Part shown: positions 1 through 8,266 of the stretch, piece after piece | Layout: the number at the start of each line of letters is the position of its first letter | Numbering within the stretch: position 1 is the stretch's first letter | Assembly: GCA_964581505.1 (NCBI GenBank) | Contig: CAZOOR010000027.1 | Coordinates: 1 to 33,333 of the forward strand | Direction: 5' to 3' | Length of the DNA stretch: 33,333 bases | Origin: CAZOOR01 sp964581505 | Lineage (GTDB): Bacteria > Bacteroidota > Ignavibacteria > Kapaibacteriales > UBA2268 | Position numbers and translations under genes: made by a program | Notes under the pieces: generated by a model | The model's input: the letters and a program-made list of their open reading frames with translations, nothing else | The model's database searches: none | What the model was told of the DNA's origin: nothing

Positions 1-2193
1 GGAGGGGGTTAGGGGGTGGGTTAGCATGCAGACACCCAGCACATCATAAATTTTTACGCTAAGGAATGGATGCTTCACTTCGTTCAGCATGACATCTATG
101 TAGTCGGTGGCGGGGTTAGGAGTGATAGTTGCCTCCCGGCTTTGTTCTGCTACGGATGTAGGGTCTGCCGTATAGAAATTAATAGTATAATCCTTGTCCA
201 TTTTATTATTATATAAGTCGGATATTCCACCCAGGACATAATATGTATATTGTGCTTTTGCTTCGAGTGGTTTTTGGGGCTTATATGTTACTATATTTCC
301 ATTGATAATAAATTTCCCATCAACAAATTTGCCTGCATGCGGCATATAGAAGTTCGTTCTATTAATTGTTCGCGGCTCCACAGGTTCGGAAAAGACTAAT
401 ACCAACGCAGTGTCAACAGGAATGTTTGTTGCTCCGTCAGCAGGGTATGTGCTTAACAGAATAGGTATTGAAGTTTCCTTGACAGTTGTGAATCGAAATG
501 AAAAATCATTTTCCATACGGTTGCCGGACTTGTCTTTTATTCCTTTTTTAACTATTACTATATAATTACTATACCAATCAAGAGAATCGACAGGTTTAAA
601 AGTAATAATTGAATCTGCAAAATCGTATGAAGTGAACGGCAGTATTTTACTTACAGCACCGTTATCATAAAGTGCAAAAGAAACATCACTTGTATCAATA
701 AATACTTTCTCGGAAAATTCAATCCTCACAGAAGGTAATCTTGAAACATTTATTGCTTTGTTTTTAGGCAGTGTTTCGGTAATAAATGGAGGTATTGAGT
801 CTATCGGCGGATGCCATGGCTTGGATTTTTTGTAGTAGGGATTTGTCTTAAACCGGAGTACGCACACATCCGGTCCGGAAAAGATACACAAAGAATCCCT
901 TGTGATAATTTTAAAATTTAATTCTAATTCTTTACTATAATATTCATCGAATGTTCCTATATCCTCATAATTACCCCATACACCTTTATTGACGGAAAAA
1001 GTGTCCCCAAGAAAATATCCTTTTTCATCTTTATGAAAATAAATCAAAAAATACTCTTTTACTTTTTTGTGCCAGATGTTCCGTGGTCTAATACCGAGAG
1101 TCCAGATTAAGGGTGTATGGAAATCCCTTGGATTTTTTTTATAACCAAAAAATTCAATCTCATACATGTTATCATCAATGTGAACAGGAACATTAAATGT
1201 GATACTCATACCATATCTATCATCATAACCGGAATTCGAATAATATCTGACTTGATAATATGTATTTAACTTAGCACGATTTGAACCTTTGGCATAAAAC
1301 ATTCTATTTTTGGGATTATTTTTTTCATACAAGAACCATGCGTCTTTTCCGCCATATTTGGGATGTCTGATATTATATCGAATGGTTCTTGGATAAATTG
1401 TTGAATTTGAAGTATGTTCGGATACTTCCATAAATCCTAAAAATTTACTATTCTTAATGTTCACCTGTAAATCCATTTTTAAATTTTGACCGATTGTGAT
1501 TGTATCATAACTCCACCACCAACCGGATTCATGCCCGTATTCAAAGCGAAACGGAGCATGTATTTTCATTCCGAGAACCATTTCTTTACTTATACCTGTA
1601 TTCAAATTAACTTGCTCAAAAGGGAATAATAACGGCATCGAGGGATTAGATTTTTCAAATGACAATGTTATAATACGAAATTGTTCCCGATTTTCGGTAA
1701 TTATTTTTGAGCCGTTCAGTTTGAAAAGCCAATCGGTATATTTGTTTTCCGTGTAATGCTCTGCGGTATCTCTGTCATTGTATTCAACGGCAATACCCGA
1801 TTTCCCGTCTTCAACAATAATTGTTTTTACATGGGAGTTAGTATCCGTTGCATTTAATCTTAATATATTTTTTGCGGAATCATATACTGCGTATAGCTCA
1901 AGCGTTCGACTATCCAGAAAATATGTTCTGTTTTTTGTCGAGTCTTCGTCTTTCAAGAACACTTTAATATTTTGAACAACTTTTAATTCATTTATTATAA
2001 AATTATAATCGTCATCCACATCACCTTCAAAAATAATTTTACCGTCTATGTTGTGAGCCAGATTATTGAATACCATAGTATCGTTAACCGGACCGGGCAA
2101 ATACCCGTATGACATAAATTCGGAATTAAGCCAGTCGGCTTTAAGTATGCAAACACTAATAACCGCAATAACTAAAGTAAATATAGATTTCAT
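1..2193 (-). CDS. Secreted Ig-like (SbsA/Big_5) protein with T9SS sorting domain, partial (3' end beyond window)
   Basis: An uninterrupted reading frame of 731 codons runs from ATG at 2193 to the left edge without a stop. It begins MKSIFTLVIAVISVCILKAD, a signal peptide. Residues about 20-465 are beta-rich sequence I do not recognise. Residues about 466-565 and 573-679 are two SbsA-like Ig domains (Big_5), each starting near 'PPFITETLP' or 'PILLSTYPADGATNIP' and containing 'FSEKV' or 'FSEPV'. From about residue 685 the sequence 'ITPNPATDYIDV' followed by 'VKIYDVLG' is the start of a type A T9SS C-terminal sorting domain. The protein is therefore inferred to cross the outer membrane and be anchored or released at the surface. 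The next upstream gene ends only 32 bp away on the same strand, so co-transcription is likely. The start has only a weak AGGTAA ribosome site. Confidence 0.85.
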   Translation of the reverse strand, partial: MKSIFTLVIAVISVCILKADWLNSEFMSYGYLPGPVNDTMVFNNLAHNIDGKIIFEGDVDDDYNFIINELKVVQNIKVFLKDEDSTKNRTYFLDSRTLELYAVYDSAKNILRLNATDTNSHVKTIIVEDGKSGIAVEYNDRDTAEHYTENKYTDWLFKLNGSKIITENREQFRIITLSFEKSNPSMPLLFPFEQVNLNTGISKEMVLGMKIHAPFRFEYGHESGWWWSYDTITIGQNLKMDLQVNIKNSKFLGFMEVSEHTSNSTIYPRTIRYNIRHPKYGGKDAWFLYEKNNPKNRMFYAKGSNRAKLNTYYQVRYYSNSGYDDRYGMSITFNVPVHIDDNMYEIEFFGYKKNPRDFHTPLIWTLGIRPRNIWHKKVKEYFLIYFHKDEKGYFLGDTFSVNKGVWGNYEDIGTFDEYYSKELELNFKIITRDSLCIFSGPDVCVLRFKTNPYYKKSKPWHPPIDSIPPFITETLPKNKAINVSRLPSVRIEFSEKVFIDTSDVSFALYDNGAVSKILPFTSYDFADSIITFKPVDSLDWYSNYIVIVKKGIKDKSGNRMENDFSFRFTTVKETSIPILLSTYPADGATNIPVDTALVLVFSEPVEPRTINRTNFYMPHAGKFVDGKFIINGNIVTYKPQKPLEAKAQYTYYVLGGISDLYNNKMDKDYTINFYTADPTSVAEQSREATITPNPATDYIDVMLNEVKHPFLSVKIYDVLGVCMLTHPLTPS

Positions 2194-2225
2194 AATATTA
2201 CCTATTAATTTTGTTTTGTACATAG

Positions 2226-2990
2226 TTATTTCACAACAACAAATTTAGCAACATCGACGTAAATATTATTAGTAGTAGCAATTTCAAATATAGCATAATA
2301 GTCGGAGCTTGCATATTTATCCAAGTTAATAGTAATTGAATTATCTCCAATATTTGATGTTTGTTTCTTAACATCAACAAGTTTTCCAAAAGCATCGTAG
2401 ATTTCCAATTTAACAACACCTGAAATTGCGAAATTGTAATTAAAGGCAATTTGCTCTGATGCAGGATTTGGCATAGATAATATATTTAATTCCGAATTTA
2501 TTAATTTTTCAAAATCAATAACGTCTGTTACACCGGAGCAAAAAGGTTTTTTCCCACAACAACCTTTAACAAGTACAGAAACATCACCAACTTTCTTTTT
2601 ATTTTCACAATCATATAATGGAATATATAATATTGCAGTTTTTACACTACCCTCACAAGGTGGACAACAATTCTTTGGCCAAATATTAAAATCAATTTGA
2701 TGTGCATAAGTTGAACCGGGACCGCCGTCATTTGGTCTAAGTCTTACTTGTTCTGTAGCACCCATGGCAATAAAACAATCATCCCCACTAACAAACTTCC
2801 ATTCATTAAAATGTAAATAATAACAATGTTTTTTATCAGTATTTACAAAGAATATTCCACAATTACCAACAATTGATTTCCCGTTATTTTGACAACCAAA
2901 ACAATCTCTTGTTTGCTTTACAGTAACTTGACTAAAAGCAATACTAAAATTGATAAACAAGATAATAATTAATGTGAATATATTTCTCAT
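2226..2990 (-). CDS. Secreted cysteine-rich protein with T9SS C-terminal sorting domain
   Basis: This 254-residue protein begins with a signal peptide (MRNIFTLIIILFINFSIAFS, cleavage likely after FSQ or nearby). Residues about 25-155 form a cysteine-rich core with twelve cysteines, including CFGC, NCCPPC and GCCG, consistent with a disulfide-stabilised exported domain or a metal site. From about residue 168, 'ILSMPNPASEQIAFNYNF' and 'LEIYDAFGKLV', ending in 'AKFVVVK', form a type A T9SS sorting domain. GGAGA lies just upstream of the ATG. It sits 32 bp before the downstream partial Ig-like gene and is probably co-transcribed with it. I do not recognise the cysteine-rich core as a named family, so its function is unknown; export by T9SS is inferred. 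Confidence 0.8.
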   Translation of the reverse strand: MRNIFTLIIILFINFSIAFSQVTVKQTRDCFGCQNNGKSIVGNCGIFFVNTDKKHCYYLHFNEWKFVSGDDCFIAMGATEQVRLRPNDGGPGSTYAHQIDFNIWPKNCCPPCEGSVKTAILYIPLYDCENKKKVGDVSVLVKGCCGKKPFCSGVTDVIDFEKLINSELNILSMPNPASEQIAFNYNFAISGVVKLEIYDAFGKLVDVKKQTSNIGDNSITINLDKYASSDYYAIFEIATTNNIYVDVAKFVVVK

Positions 2991-3063
2991 AATTTCTCCG
3001 AAAATTTTATTAAATAAAATATTATGAATTAATACTTATAGTTTTTTAATTCAATAACTAGGT

Positions 3064-3285
3064 TCACTTTCCATAGCAATTCGGGCAGGCGGATAAATTG
3101 GTAGCCGCAAGAGGCGAAATACTTCCTCGAAACTTATCGAATTGATTTTTTGCTACTCCACAGTTAGAACAATAAGTCAATCCGCATTTAGGACATGTTT
3201 TTATTTTAAACACCATACCAACTCCTCTAAGTTTATCAAGTCTTGATGGTTCAACAGCTCCGCATATTTCACAAATCTTTCTCAT
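3064..3285 (-). CDS. Small zinc-ribbon protein
   Basis: I place the start at the ATG at 3285 because AGGAGG lies 4 bases upstream, which is the best ribosome site in this part of the window. A longer frame would begin at 3321 without such a site. The 73-residue product begins MRKICEICGAVEPSR and has CxxC pairs at 'CEIC', 'CPKC', 'CSNC' and 'CPNC', i.e. two paired zinc knuckles in a compact protein. It has no signal peptide, so it is probably cytoplasmic. A sigma54-like promoter and a phased palindrome array lie upstream, next to a divergent sigma54 activator operon, so it is probably a target of that regulator. The biochemical role is unknown; binding to nucleic acid or protein is possible but not shown. 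Confidence 0.7.
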   Translation of the reverse strand: MRKICEICGAVEPSRLDKLRGVGMVFKIKTCPKCGLTYCSNCGVAKNQFDKFRGSISPLAATNLSACPNCYGK

Positions 3286-3330
3286 AATTCCTCCTGAAAT
3301 ATTAAATGTATTTAATCGCATATTGACTGT

Positions 3331-3346
3331 TACAATCAGTGTGCCA
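3331..3346 (-). promoter_or_regulatory. Candidate sigma54 promoter for the zinc-ribbon gene
   Basis: On the minus strand TGGCAC (3346-3341), five bases, then TTGTA (3335-3331) match the -24/-12 pattern TGGCAC-N5-TTGCW, except that the -12 GC is GT. The predicted start of transcription is near 3320, about 35 bases before the ATG at 3285. The -12 mismatch makes this a moderate call. The phased half-site array about 95-140 bp upstream is at the usual distance for an enhancer-binding protein and raises the likelihood. Confidence 0.45.
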
Positions 3347-3414
3347 TAAAATACATTGAGTTTGTATCTCTTTGCTATTTAAGTGCTTATAAAAATTGGC
3401 ACATTTGTCATTAT

Positions 3415-3460
3415 CGCTAATTACTGCTAAATAATTAGCAAAGTTGCTAAAATTTTAGCA
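3415..3460. promoter_or_regulatory. Helically phased TGCTAA/TTAGCA half-site array (putative enhancer/operator)
   Basis: Five half-sites begin exactly 10 bp apart: CGCTAA (3415), TGCTAA (3425), TTAGCA (3435), TGCTAA (3445) and TTAGCA (3455). They form overlapping perfect palindromes such as TTAGCAAAGTTGCTAA and GCTAAAATTTTAGC. The 10-bp spacing places every site on one face of the helix. The array lies between the zinc-ribbon gene and the divergent histidine kinase/NtrC-type operon, so it is a natural binding site for that regulator's Fis-type helix-turn-helix. The binding protein is inferred. Confidence 0.65.
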
Positions 3461-3552
3461 CTAAAATTGTGCAATGTTTATTTATCATCAATTAAAAACA
3501 AAGACTTAGCTATTTGAAAAGATATTGGCATATTATTTGTAGCTGTTTTATT

Positions 3553-6057
3553 GTGAGATTTTTGATGAATATATTGTTTTGCGTGTTTGTTTTCGCTTTG
3601 GCTTCTTGTGTTAAGGTTGAAAATGAGAAAATAATTACGGAATCATTGCCTTATAAATATACCGAGATACAACACGACACGATTGCCGGCTCGATAAACA
3701 AGATAGCTGTTTTTTATGACAGTTTGCATCAATCTGATTTTTTTGAAGTTCTGACGATATTCGACAAACCGCAGGATAACAACATAGCTTATTGTATTTA
3801 TTGCGAAGGTTTTCCTTCTTTTGACCAAGACCAGATAACATTTACTTATGATAAATATAAGAATGTAAAGAACTTCATTATGCTTCCCGTCAGGTATGAC
3901 TACAACGGAAATAAAACGGGGGACGAAGCTTTCCTGCTTGTATATTCCGACAGTGTAGTATTGCAAATTCATGACCATCATGTCAGCTCGAATACCCCCT
4001 ATTTTAAACATAAATTTCTTTTGGAAAACGGACACAAAATTTTATTCCTCGGGCAGTGGCTTGTATCCGACACACTGAACTATTTGGTTTTCAGGAAAAT
4101 GAATCGCTTAACTAAACATAGGTTTAAAGAGCCGGATTCATTAATATTTATAAACGTTAGGAAGAATTTCGTAAAAACCATAGCTGTCGGAGTGCCGACA
4201 AGATTTGTATCATATATGAGCAATCCTTTTCTATTGAAAGATACAATCCTGACTCTACAATCTTGGAATCCGCGTAACGGCCACCACTTTGGAAACCTAA
4301 AAGATTACAATGCATATTTGCTGGGTATTGACAGGAGTTTTCATATCAAATGGGTAGATACTTTATTCACTCGTAATGAACCGCAAACAATGACTTTTAA
4401 TTATTTTGATTCCAAGAACGATTTATTTTATTTACAAAAAAGTACTTGGGAAAATCCGGATTCTTTGACTATTTTTAAAGTTAATAAAAATACCGGAGAA
4501 ATGCAGCCAACCGGTCATAAAGTCTTAGCGGATAATATAGTCAGTGAGATATTCAGATATCAAAACGGATTTATTAGTCATACAGCGAATGAGATAATAA
4601 TTTATGATTCATTGTTTAAAGTGATAAAAAGAAAGAAACTTCCTGTTTCAATAAAGAACATTAATAATTCTATCGGTTATGACAAACTGGAAACAAAATT
4701 ACCGACAAACCGCTTAAATGTTGATATAAATAAGGATGGTTTCCCGGAAATACTTGTAGTGGCAGGTGATAATCAGTTAGTTGTGATAGACGGCAAAATA
4801 TTGAATATTCTTGCGGCAAGTAAGCCGAGCGAAGGGTTCTTTAGTGCCACAATTGTCAGAATACAGAATAACGGGTATTATCTTTCTGTGGGTGGCAAGG
4901 ATTTTTACATCAAATATAAATTGGAAAAACAGAGTTTTTTAACACGTCTATCTGCATATTTCAATCTAATATTTGTTGTTATCTTTCTATTGTTTATACT
5001 GCCGTTAATATTGATTATTTCTTACAGATTGCTCTATTTAACAAAACTATTCAGAATTCTTACGGTTAAAAGCAATTTCCAGGGTGTGGCGATTTATAGT
5101 TCGGGCGCATTAAGACAGAAAATACACTTAAAAAAATATAATGATAAGTATCTTGAAATTCTGCAATTGGATATAAAGAGCATCAATACTAAAAACGGAA
5201 TGAAAGAAGAAGAAGAAATAATACGGTCAATTAGAAAGTGCTTACAGAGTAAACAAGCAACAAAATACAATTTATCGATTTCCAACCACGGGAATCGCTA
5301 TATTACTTTAAACGTATCACCACTGATAATTTTCGGGAAGGTTTTGTATTGTGTGGCAACTGTAACAGATACTACGGATATTGTAAAAAGCGAGTTGCTG
5401 ACTGTAGCAATTTCAATAGCTCATGACGCAAAGAATGAACTCGCTGAAGTGCAAAACAGGATTGAGAACCTCTTCTATGTTCTTCGTACCGATACTTATG
5501 ATAAACAGCATTTTGAAAATGATGAAAAGAAAATCAGAGATAGCATTAACGAGATAGTTGATACTTTAACGAAACTCCTCTTTACGTCAAATATTCATCA
5601 AGCTAATAAGAAATCGAATAACTTAAAACGTGTCATTGACAATTGGATAGAAAATAAAGGGAAAAGATACAGCCGTGATGACATACAATTAATAAATAAT
5701 ATAGAGGGAGATATACCGGATTTAATGCTCGACGAACAGTATTTTTTCATACTTTTGCAATGTGCGGCAGACAATGCAAAACAAGCAATGCAAAATAGAA
5801 CAAATAATAAACAAATTATTTTCGAAGCGAAAGTAGAAAGTGATGCCGTTCAATTTTCTATCAAAGACAACGGTTGTGGGCTTGATGAAAAGCAGATTGA
5901 GAACATTTTGCATTCAAATTATTCATTAAATAATACCGGAACCGGTTTGGGCATGAAATTGATAAAAAAAGTCTGCAATGAACATGACGGGGAACTGCTT
6001 ATAAAAAGCAAGATAGGTGTTGGCACCGATATTATTATTATTTTGCCAAGAAAATAA
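3553..6057 (+). CDS. Membrane sensor histidine kinase
   Basis: This is the sensor half of a two-component system. With the GTG start at 3553 it has 834 residues. I prefer that start because it gives MRFLMNILFCVFVFALASC, a basic residue followed by a hydrophobic run and a lipobox-like LASC. ATG at 3565 and TTG at 3514 are alternatives; none has a good ribosome site. Residues about 25-460 are a large extracytoplasmic sensor ending in an FG-GAP-like 'DINKDGFPEILVV' segment. A membrane segment lies at about 466-496 and a PAS-like region at about 510-610. The H-box 'AHDAKNEL' has its phospho-accepting His at about 624. The ATPase domain shows the N-box 'NAKQAM', G1 'DNGCGL' and G2 'GTGLGM'. The stop overlaps the next start by one base (TAATG), so translation is coupled to the response regulator. 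The ligand is unknown. Confidence 0.88.
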   Translation: MRFLMNILFCVFVFALASCVKVENEKIITESLPYKYTEIQHDTIAGSINKIAVFYDSLHQSDFFEVLTIFDKPQDNNIAYCIYCEGFPSFDQDQITFTYDKYKNVKNFIMLPVRYDYNGNKTGDEAFLLVYSDSVVLQIHDHHVSSNTPYFKHKFLLENGHKILFLGQWLVSDTLNYLVFRKMNRLTKHRFKEPDSLIFINVRKNFVKTIAVGVPTRFVSYMSNPFLLKDTILTLQSWNPRNGHHFGNLKDYNAYLLGIDRSFHIKWVDTLFTRNEPQTMTFNYFDSKNDLFYLQKSTWENPDSLTIFKVNKNTGEMQPTGHKVLADNIVSEIFRYQNGFISHTANEIIIYDSLFKVIKRKKLPVSIKNINNSIGYDKLETKLPTNRLNVDINKDGFPEILVVAGDNQLVVIDGKILNILAASKPSEGFFSATIVRIQNNGYYLSVGGKDFYIKYKLEKQSFLTRLSAYFNLIFVVIFLLFILPLILIISYRLLYLTKLFRILTVKSNFQGVAIYSSGALRQKIHLKKYNDKYLEILQLDIKSINTKNGMKEEEEIIRSIRKCLQSKQATKYNLSISNHGNRYITLNVSPLIIFGKVLYCVATVTDTTDIVKSELLTVAISIAHDAKNELAEVQNRIENLFYVLRTDTYDKQHFENDEKKIRDSINEIVDTLTKLLFTSNIHQANKKSNNLKRVIDNWIENKGKRYSRDDIQLINNIEGDIPDLMLDEQYFFILLQCAADNAKQAMQNRTNNKQIIFEAKVESDAVQFSIKDNGCGLDEKQIENILHSNYSLNNTGTGLGMKLIKKVCNEHDGELLIKSKIGVGTDIIIILPRK

Positions 6058-7487
6058 TGGAGATGAAGAAACCCAAAATATTAATAGTAGATGACCATGA
6101 AGGTTTTCGCGAATCGCTTGTAAGAAGTCCGATTTTAACAAGTGATTATTTGCTATTTGAAGCTGAAACCGGCGAAAGAGCTCTCGCTATGGTTAAGGTA
6201 AAACACTCTTTTGATTGTATTATTTTAGATTATGATTTTAAAACATATCAAAGCACAAATAATATGAGCGGCATTGAAGTTATGCAAAAAATCAAAGAAA
6301 TATCATCTGATATTCCTATTATCATGATGTCCGGTATAACTGAAGGAAGGGATAGTGTTGCAATTGAATCAATCAGAAATAATGCTTTGGTGTTTTTGGA
6401 TAAACCTTTCCCGATTAGTAAATTGAAGGAAATATTAAACAGTATATTTTTTAAGGACAGCAAAAAAACGGAAGATGCTCAGAAAATATTATCAGACATG
6501 GGATTTATTACCGTCAGTGAATCAATGCAATCATTTGCATACGATGTCCTGATTGCTGCCGAAAATCATTTGAATGTGCTCATCACCGGAGAAACCGGAA
6601 CGGGTAAAACAATTCTGGCACGAATAATTCACAAACTAAGTAAACAAAAAAACAAGCCCTTTGAAGAGCAAAACTGCGGAGTAATAAGTAGGGATATTAA
6701 TTCATTTAAAAGTCAACTTTTCGGACATACAAAAGGTGCTTTCACAGGAGCTGCTAAGGAGAAGAAAGGTATATTCGAGATTGCCGGTGAAGGGACGATT
6801 TTTCTTGATGATATAGTTACATTGAAAGAGGAAGCTCAACAGGGATTACTGCAAGCAATCGAAAGCAAGACATTTAAAAAACTCGGCGATGATAGAAACG
6901 AATTGCAGTTGAAAGCAAGGATTATATCGGCTACAAATATTAATATTAATAAAGCCGTTGAAGAAAAATTATTCCGCAAAGATTTGAAATACAGGATTTC
7001 CGGTGAGATAATAAATATACCGCCTCTGCGGGAACGCTTGGAAGACATTCCTGCAATAGTCAAATTTTATTTAAATAATCATAAAGAAAAAGCAATTCAA
7101 TTGAAAACAATGGGCAACGAAGCTTTGAATTTTCTAATGCAACAGGATTGGCCGGGAAATGTCAGGCAGTTACTTAACGTCGTTGAGCGAGCGGCTCATC
7201 ATCAAAAGAATAATATTATTTTATTGACAACAGTCAAAGAAGCATTAGAAAAAGATGATGAATTACAAAATAATAGAAACGAAGTAATTACTGAAGATAA
7301 TATTGACTTTATACCCGACAATTTAGATGAATATCTGGACAGTCAACGAAAAAAGATAATAATATTTGCTTTGAGTCAAACACGAGGTAATGTCTCGCAA
7401 GCCGCTAAAATACTTGGCTTTAATCATCACCGCAAACTTCAATACTGGATTGAAAAATATAAAATTAACGTGCGGAAGTATAAATAG
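6057..7487 (+). CDS. NtrC-family sigma54-activating response regulator
   Basis: The 476-residue protein has three domains. The receiver (about 7-130) begins 'KILIVDDHE' and has its phospho-acceptor at about D58 in 'IILDYDF', with the conserved Lys in 'FLDKPF'. The AAA+ domain (about 155-390) has Walker A GETGTGKT near residue 178, the sigma54-contacting loop GAFTGA near 228, Walker B 'GTIFLDDI', 'LRERLEDIP' and 'WPGNVRQL'. A Fis-type helix-turn-helix (about 430-470) contains 'GNVSQAAKILGF'. An intact GAFTGA means it should remodel sigma54 RNA polymerase. It is the cognate partner of the kinase whose stop codon it overlaps. ATG at 6063 is an alternative start. Likely targets are the zinc-ribbon gene and possibly the exported protein gene at 30247; this is inferred from promoter types. 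Confidence 0.93.
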   Translation: MEMKKPKILIVDDHEGFRESLVRSPILTSDYLLFEAETGERALAMVKVKHSFDCIILDYDFKTYQSTNNMSGIEVMQKIKEISSDIPIIMMSGITEGRDSVAIESIRNNALVFLDKPFPISKLKEILNSIFFKDSKKTEDAQKILSDMGFITVSESMQSFAYDVLIAAENHLNVLITGETGTGKTILARIIHKLSKQKNKPFEEQNCGVISRDINSFKSQLFGHTKGAFTGAAKEKKGIFEIAGEGTIFLDDIVTLKEEAQQGLLQAIESKTFKKLGDDRNELQLKARIISATNININKAVEEKLFRKDLKYRISGEIINIPPLRERLEDIPAIVKFYLNNHKEKAIQLKTMGNEALNFLMQQDWPGNVRQLLNVVERAAHHQKNNIILLTTVKEALEKDDELQNNRNEVITEDNIDFIPDNLDEYLDSQRKKIIIFALSQTRGNVSQAAKILGFNHHRKLQYWIEKYKINVRKYK

Positions 7488-7496
7488 ATTAAAAAA

Positions 7497-8195
7497 ATGA
7501 GGATAGGATATGCTACCATACAAGGGTTTACTCATAGAAATCTTGAATACAACAATCAGGATTCCGTTTTAGTAATTGAGAATGATAAATTCATAATCGG
7601 ATTGATAGCGGACGGGTGCGGCAGTGCACCAAATAGTGAAGTGGGCGCACAGTTAGGTTTAAAATATTTATCAAAAAGAATAAGCGAAAGAATCAATTCG
7701 AATTGGAAAAAAGATTTAAAAGAAGATTTGCAGAATTATTCAATGGAACTTGCAAATTTGCACAGCAACAACCCGCAGAAATTTATTAACGATTTTCTCT
7801 TGTACACTGTCATTGGATTTGTAGCGAAAGATAATATTTTAACTGTTTTCTCTTATGGTGACGGTGTAATCATTATTGATACGGATATTGAAATAATAGA
7901 CCAAAATAATAAACCCAAATACATAAACAATGAGTTAATCGGAAATGAAGCCGGTGAATTTGTGTTTAAACAGATAACTTTTGATAAACAAAGAATTGTT
8001 TTAGGTTCCGACGGTCTAATAGATTTATTGGAAGGAATCGAAAATGGTATGATTGAAGAATACCAAAGTTTTGAAGAATTCATCAATGATGATGACAATT
8101 TCATTAATCCAATCACATTGTCAAAATTAGTGCAAAAATATTCGCGAAAAGGTGTTTTGAAAGATAATTGCACATTAATTATGTTAATGGAATGA
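7497..8195 (+). CDS. PP2C-like serine/threonine protein phosphatase
   Basis: The 232-residue protein has PP2C-superfamily landmarks: 'NQDSVLV' near residue 22, the metal-binding 'LIADGCGS' near 39, 'SYGDGVIII' near 118, 'LGSDGLIDLLE' near 165 and the closing 'KDNCTLIML'. It resembles the short bacterial PP2C_2 type rather than the longer SpoIIE/RsbU type. It has no signal or membrane segment and is predicted to be cytoplasmic, dephosphorylating Ser/Thr-phosphorylated proteins in an Mn/Mg-dependent way. It starts 9 bases after the response regulator, so it is the third gene of the operon. No Ser/Thr kinase is encoded in this window; the substrate is unknown. The terminal Asp-Asn pair, where many members have Asp-Asp, is a small deviation in the metal site. 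Confidence 0.78.
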   Translation: MRIGYATIQGFTHRNLEYNNQDSVLVIENDKFIIGLIADGCGSAPNSEVGAQLGLKYLSKRISERINSNWKKDLKEDLQNYSMELANLHSNNPQKFINDFLLYTVIGFVAKDNILTVFSYGDGVIIIDTDIEIIDQNNKPKYINNELIGNEAGEFVFKQITFDKQRIVLGSDGLIDLLEGIENGMIEEYQSFEEFINDDDNFINPITLSKLVQKYSRKGVLKDNCTLIMLME

Positions 8196-8266
8196 ATATG
8201 ATAATATGAATATCATCACTGGAAAAAGTAAAAACAGAAATGAATAGAAGGAATGAGACTTGCCCC

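Noticed and set aside
3286..3321. Longer start for the zinc-ribbon protein
   Set aside because: The ATG at 3285 has AGGAGG at ideal spacing, while the upstream ATG has none and coincides with the predicted transcription start.
3397..3412. Plus-strand sigma54 promoter for the kinase operon
   Set aside because: TGGCAC is present at 3397, but the -12 part reads TCATT in place of TTGCW, so only half the promoter fits.
6021..6036. TGGCAC near the end of the kinase gene as an internal sigma54 promoter
   Set aside because: It lies in coding sequence, and the -12 part is TTATT without GC.
8196..8266. Terminator between the PP2C gene and the Cas9 relic
   Set aside because: Only a six-pair AT-rich stem (ATGATA/TATCAT) is found, with no T run.
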